Shown here piece after piece: positions 34,877 to 64,000 of a stretch of 64,000 nt of DNA. The notes beneath the pieces were generated by a model. The model was not told the DNA's origin. It made no database searches and worked only from the letters and a program-made list of their open reading frames with translations. The DNA comes from Ianthella basta (Eukaryota > Porifera > Demospongiae > Verongiida > Ianthellidae): NCBI GenBank assembly GCA_964019415.1, contig OZ025884.1:3727193-3791192 (forward strand), in the 5' to 3' direction. The position numbers and the translations under genes are program-made. Position 1 is the first letter of the stretch. Each line of letters begins with the position of its first letter.

Positions 34877-35171
34877 GACTTATTTAAAGCTTATGCTTAG
34901 ACTAGTAGTTACTGGGAAAAAGAAAACTATATATATATTCAGTGTAAGCATTTGACTATCGTGAAGGCTGTGATTACAGCTCTGAGCTGCTGATGCCCTG
35001 TGTCCTGTGAGATCAAATGCTAATGAATTGTCTATATAGCAAGCATGCAGCTAGCTATAGCTTACTTAACTATACTTTATAGTCAAAGCATTCCAGATTC
35101 AATTTAGCGAGGGTAAGGCAAACATTTTAACTGCAGTACAGAGGCATTTTTAATTCACTGTGACTTATTCA

Positions 35172-35650
35172 CACTAGCTGGGGTCGTGGGGAAGTGCACT
35201 ATGTAGTCACCTAGCTACCCTATACACATGCTGCTCTGTGACTGTTTTATTTTCGCTCAAAACATGAAGTACAAAAATGGCTCAAGAACAACTCTACTTT
35301 GCTGTGTTGTAGAGTGGTTGGGCTATCACGACATGCATAGCATGCTGGCAGGAAAACTCGGAGAAATGCACAACGAGCCATTTAATACAAGCAAATGTTT
35401 GCCATAATATTGCTAACATAACAGCATAAGCAACACTTTTATCCTTTACAGCACATTATCCACTGTTCTCCTCACCTTGATATGGAGATTCCTATGGATT
35501 GCATCCTCTTTCACAGAGTAAAAGGCTAAAATAGATTTGCTCCACGATACAAGGTGAAAACTCGCATACTATTGACAGGTTTCCAAACCAAAACTAAGCT
35601 GCCGCCATTTATACATACGAAACAGCCGTGATATATCAATCAATAACTTT
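35172..35650 (-). repeat. Large inverted repeat, right arm
   Basis: Inverted partner of 33558-34035. No transposase was found between the arms, so this is a foldback pair or a non-autonomous element with long terminal inverted repeats. Confidence 0.8.
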
Positions 35651-35817
35651 CAAGTGCCTCATGTGCTAGGCACACTAGGGCCACTGCCCCATGCAGCACT
35701 AAAAAACACAGTGTCATTCATTATGAAAGGAAAGACAACAGATGACAGTCATAATATAATTATATATGTCAGGTGACGTATACAAGCAGGGGCTTGATCA
35801 CGAACTTGTGGTACCTG

Positions 35818-36310
35818 TTATCCAAACCTCTTCCTCCACATCTCTTCTACTGCTTTTCCTACTCTTCTATCTAAACATGCCTCATCCAACACCATCACCA
35901 CCTTCTCTTCATCACATTTATCCTGAAAATCAACTACAAACTTTTCCATCTGCTTCTTCATTTCTGCTCTCTCACTTGCCATCCTGCTGCATCTCAACAA
36001 AAAGTGCTCTACATCTTCCACCTCTCCTGAGTCACATTGTGTGCAAATTCTGTCCTCTCTTGACAGCCCAACCCATCTGCCTGACTCTGTTCCCATAAGG
36101 CCTGTAACACCCTCAGCTTCGATCTTTCATTTGCCTCTGATAGCCACTCTTTCCTTACTTCCCTCCATACACAATCTTTCAACATATGACTAACTTTGCT
36201 CCCTGACACTACTCCCTTCAGCTTCTCAGCCACCTCACTTGTCCATCCAATCCTTTCCAGACCACGTTTCAAATCCTCCCACCATTTTACCTTATATTTT
36301 ACCTTATATA
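35818..36310 (-). mobile_element. 3' end of a LINE, C-terminal zinc-binding segment
   Basis: On the minus strand two overlapping frames encode a helical segment (GWTSEVAEKLKGVVSGSKVS ... LRVLQALWEQ) and then ICTQCDSGEVEDVEHFLLRC, a CCHC cysteine-histidine motif usual at the C-terminus of LINE polymerases. One frameshift separates them (near 36010-36090). The reverse transcriptase core is missing, as in a 5'-truncated copy. The family cannot be assigned more narrowly. Confidence 0.75.
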
Positions 36311-36879
36311 CGTACGTCTAACATCAAACGTCCGTGTGACGTCACCACGTTACACGTTCATGTACACATATGTGTACGTAGGCCGGTGGAAGAAAAAGTA
36401 ACTTTAGATTGGCATGTAAAGAAGTACGTACGTACGTACAATGAGATTACAGGGTCCAAAAGTTGGAATGGAGGTAAAACTCAGGTTTGTTCAGCCGCAG
36501 ACTGCACTGGTAGAAGTGACACACATTCGTCTTTCCATTTCAAGGAAGTTCTGGAAGAGACGGCATACGAAAATAGCAGCCCCGACTCTTGAGTCAAGCT
36601 GCGATGAAAACAACTTGAACTTTTTGTTGGTCAATTAGCAACATCGGTGCGAAGTCCTGCACAGAAAAAGGCTAGGAACAACGTAGTTAGCGCGAGACTT
36701 ACCATCTCTCATATAGCGCAGTTTTACTCTGCGAAAGACTACGGATCCCACATAAATGGCATTCGAATGGCTGTACAAGATGTTATTCTACACAATTCAA
36801 CTCACAAAATGGCAAACAAGCGAAGAAGAGTGAAAAGCGCTGTGACTAAAACCTTACAGCTAGCAAGGGGTCTAGCCGT
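36311..36879. other. Unassigned stretch
   Basis: Contains short open frames (36441-36638, 36647-36910) rich in basic residues, with no recognised family. It includes short gtac repeats at 36426-36440. Confidence 0.3.
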
Positions 36880-37650
36880 AACAAGTATTTCGAGTTTAAA
36901 AAACTCATGAGGCGCCTGAGCGCCCCTGAACTCAAACTACTTGCTAGCAATTTTCCCATGTATTATTATGTTCACTAAATCAGATATATAGTTGGGGGTA
37001 CAGCATTGCAGATGGCCTTAAAGATACATCAAGATACAATAGACTGTTGGGTTTGCAACAGTTTCAAGTCTCCAGAGCAGCCAGTCATCCAGTGAAAGCA
37101 CCCCTACTAAACTGTCAGAATGTTGGCAGACTGCATTTAACCTATATAACATTCTGAATGAGGATGTACTTGTTACTTTGTGCCTGGAGGAAGAGCATGC
37201 TGGCTACAAGGCTACTCTATGAGGTAATGCCATGCTTCGCTTCTCTGCCATTATTGGCTAATGGGTCATTCGACCTCTGTTGTATTTGAGGCTGTACCTC
37301 GAAGGAGAACAGTCAGGTAAGCTCTCTGCTACGATACTATTACTTTAACTTGTTTTAGAAACACTTTGTATTCTTTGGATACACGGCGAAGTATAAAGAA
37401 AGATGATTCTGAACCTAGCAACAAAAAGTGTCGGGCGCGCGTCCATTTTACAATGTCCGTCTGCAATAATTGGAACTTTATCTCGCAGAAGAGACGATCC
37501 TCAGGGTTTTTATTAGTATCACTCTATTAACACATGTTCACGACAACATTTCAGTCGATTCAAAGACGGAGAAACGCCATTAGAGGCGATTTAAAGCATT
37601 GTAAAGAGCGACATGAGCGTCGCCATTTGCAATGACAGAAATATAATAAT
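36880..37650 (+). mobile_element. Dispersed repeat DR1, copy 1
   Basis: A repeat of about 770 bp. It starts near gcccctgaactcaaactact and ends near gccatttgcaatgacagaaa. An inverted copy lies at 56048-56900 and a partial inverted copy at 60890-61110. A related terminus is at about 39615-39680. It has no coding capacity I can recognise. Confidence 0.8.
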
Positions 37651-37652
37651 TA

Positions 37653-37965
37653 CAACTAGTGTATGAAAATTCCTTTAGAAGTAAAAGGATTTAGGAATGT
37701 GCAGCAGAAAAAGCATAGAAACAAGCAACTGTAACTCAGCACCATGATAAGCCACTTTCCATGGAGTTCACCCTGCATTCCTAATTTCCTTGTAGCTGCA
37801 TGGACCAAATACCATGTAGTTACAAGGAAATTAGGAATGTAGAGCAAATGTCATGGGAATGTGGTTTATCATGGTGTTGAGTTACTGTTGCTTGTTCTTA
37901 TGCTTTTTCTGCTGGCCATTCCTATATCCTTTTAACTCTAAAGGAATTTTTATAGACTAGTTAAA
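37653..37965. mobile_element. Long palindromic foldback element
   Basis: About 300 bp with arms of about 95 bp: aaaattcctttagaagtaaa ... gcagcagaaaaagcatagaa at the left and the complement at the right, with an inner palindrome (cattcctaatttccttgtag) at its centre. The flanks contain ctagt and actag. It abuts the end of DR1. Confidence 0.8.
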
Positions 37966-38200
37966 CAGTTACGGATGTGAAGTGTCGCGAATAATATTTC
38001 GGGACAGCAGTAGCTCGCACATCGTGAGGCGCATGTATCTCCCCGCTTTAATTTGCTGGTGATTTTGGTCCATACTTTCGCCCTGTGTAGCCTGTTCTTG
38101 TCACTAAGTAGCAAGTAAACCTGCGACAATAGCTACTTGTGCCTGGGAATGTGTACTAGAGCTATCAGGCCCAGCGTACGCAGCTCTGGGACTTGGGGGA

Positions 38201-38219
38201 GGGGGGGGGGGGGGGGGGG
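38201..38219 (+). repeat. G19 homopolymer
   Basis: Nineteen consecutive G, preceded by ggggga. It is able to form G-quadruplex structures. Its exact length may be a sequencing artefact. Confidence 0.85.
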
Positions 38220-38829
38220 TTGTTCTGCTCCTAAGTGTAACTCATCATATAGATTAACATGTAGCACAATTCTGGTGTCTGCAAGGAGAATGTCTAGAGT
38301 GTGCTCTGCTCTTTTCAAGCTTAACAGGGTTATGAGTGGTACTGTCCATTGCAAGACTACTGTTTGGTAGTACAACTCAGATTCTGCATAGCTAAAAAGT
38401 TATAGAAGTTGCTTCACAGGTGGACCTCCTAAGCGAGTGGGGGGTTCAACCCCCCCGAACCCCCGAACCCCCCCGTGTATGGTCCTGGCTATTCATATCT
38501 CCGACCATAGTTTCCCGAAATGCGTTATTGGGGTACTTCGCATCTGTGTCTATATTCTTTGTAGAAAGGGCAATTCGCCTCTAGGCTGGTGCCGCATGTT
38601 GTTGGGACTTCTGATAGATTGTTTTAGCTAATGGTCGCATTACGAATGCATTGGCTGTTTACCGGGCTGAAAGAGTCTGATTGAACCGTGTGTGGTCTTG
38701 TCTTGGATGCAGTGATGTAGCTACTCTAGGGCCTGTGCCCTGGTTAGTTTGGGGGTGCCATAGGCAGCCCCTATATACTTTTTGTTTTGACATTTTTGTC
38801 GTATGACTTCATGCCCCACTTCCGGTGGC

Positions 38830-38884
38830 ATGTATGTATGTAGGTATGTATGTATGTATGTATGTATGTATGTATGTATGTATG
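38830..38884 (+). repeat. (GTAT)n microsatellite
   Basis: About thirteen tetranucleotide units with one interruption. A second short (GTAT)n tract lies at 49211-49238. Confidence 0.9.
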
Positions 38885-39961
38885 CTTATATAATACGTAA
38901 ACTGTGGTAGTATAACTGTGTTTGTATTTATCTAATAATGTATCGACGGAAGTATTGAAGATAGGGAATTTATATTGTCGGCCATTATATTTGCCTTTCT
39001 CACGCTGGAAGAACCGAGGGAAAAACTTTGAAACCGGCTTCTAAACGTTGCTCCGCGGGGAGCATAGGCGTCTTCTGCCTTCGAAAGTTGTAGAACAGGC
39101 AACCATATCACCTCTGGTCTGAAGACTTATAGAAAGCAGCGAGATAGCATCCAGCAGTTCAGCGACTTGGTTCACACGACGTTTTAAATCAAGGCACTTT
39201 TCAATCCTGCACAATCGGCGTTTTGAATCCCGTTGAAGGATTTTAGTTCCCTGTCTCAGATTAGTGACAGGAGTGATGTAGAACTTGGTGAGTCCCACGA
39301 ATTCTGTACGCAACTTTTGCTAGCAGTCTATAGCGTTTAAAGCTTAAGCGCACACAGTTACCCTTCTAAATTTCCTCCTATGTAGTGTGGTTGAGCGAAC
39401 TGCCTTCTTCCACAACAGACTGTGGGTGTGCTGTAAAGCACCTGCAGCTATCTGTGTGCCCTCAATTCATGTCCCTCTCCTCTCATCCTATCTCCTCCCA
39501 TTCTCATTCAATCATTTGTGTTCATTCTTGCCTGTGAAGTGTGTTCACAAGTGTGTTGATGAATTACACAGAATTAGTTAAAAAAGCTACTACATATTGA
39601 TAGCACAGCAGCAACCGGAGGGAGCAAGTATTTCGAGATTGCGTGGCAGCCCCATGAGTTTTTAACACGAAACACTTGTTTACTTGTGCCCTGATAAACT
39701 AGTCATTCTTGTAGCCTAGTAGCTAATGGCATGAATTAGCCAGCAGTGTAATATGGCTACATGACAGTATTGTAGATATTGAATAGGAAAAGAATGTACT
39801 GAGTACATATTATTGTCACTAGGACAAGTTGATGTAGAGCGCTAACAATGGATCACAACATATGACTACATGGTTGTAGCTATTCATTTCTGATACTGTT
39901 TCCTGTGCCAAATCATGAGTAATAGTGTTTTCATGCAGAGCACAGCTAGGGAAGGTCTCCA
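38885..39961. other. 5' flank of the EMI-EGF gene
   Basis: The minus-strand open frame at 39041-39313 (MRTEFVGLTKFYITPVTNLR ...) has no known family. At 39615-39680 is a fragment resembling the end of DR1. No promoter motif stands out. Confidence 0.35.

Positions 39962-64000
<24,039 letters not shown>

Noticed and set aside
38133-38375. Frames with poly-Pro or poly-Gly
   Set aside because: They are caused by the G19 homopolymer.
39041-39313. 90-residue minus-strand frame as a gene
   Set aside because: It has no recognised domain or convincing splice partner, so it is mentioned only as part of the flank.

Overview
The window is eukaryotic and animal-like: genes are split by GT-AG introns, exon phases are consistent, and the protein families are metazoan (NLR with Death-like and NACHT domains, EMI/EGF/cbEGF, sushi, PEX11, the exon-junction protein Y14). 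The AT-rich, TGCATGCA- and TAGCTAGC-rich DNA, the Death-NACHT-LRR gene family and the mix of hairpin MITEs and restriction-like-endonuclease LINEs suggest a sponge (demosponge). That is an inference; no marker gene proves it.

Layout. 1-7252: two copies of a >3 kb tandem duplication (period about 4.29 kb) covering the 5' flank and signal exon of a secreted sushi protein, whose intact gene follows at 7183-9840. 9841-13440: repeats plus a deletion relic of an NLR gene. 13443-22615: a seven-exon NLR gene (Death-like, NACHT, LRR-like; 915 aa by my splice model). 22781-24235: an intronless BTB-BACK gene 165 bp downstream on the same strand. 24547-24712: a promoter-like module (two octamers, two CRE-like sites, two CCAAT boxes). 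25368-31623: PEX11 (minus) and RBM8A/Y14 (plus), head to head with only 30 bp between start codons. 31624-39961: gene-poor and repeat-rich. 39962-64000: the 5' part of a large secreted or surface protein (signal peptide, EMI, three EGF, five cbEGF, then a single open exon of more than 820 codons with no family I recognise), running off the window; its introns hold LINEs, a dead PIF/Harbinger element and MITEs.

Most splice models were checked by phase: the summed coding length of every complete gene is a multiple of three, and the sushi and EGF genes use phase 1 throughout their domain exons. The secreted sushi protein, the cytosolic NLR and the EMI-EGF protein all belong to family types used in recognition or innate immunity, but nothing in the sequence shows they act together. 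The PEX11/RBM8A pair is housekeeping.

The least ordinary signals are: (1) four hairpin elements in two related families, each a leader plus a long hairpin with an ACGTTTYG motif and flanked by 10-13 bp target-site duplications, which look like hairpin SINEs; (2) two LINE 3' halves in tandem, each ending in a short A-run followed by GA repeats, suggesting integration into (GA)n; (3) an endonuclease-only LINE fragment flanked by a 34-bp duplication; (4) the long orphan ectodomain at 61534-64000.
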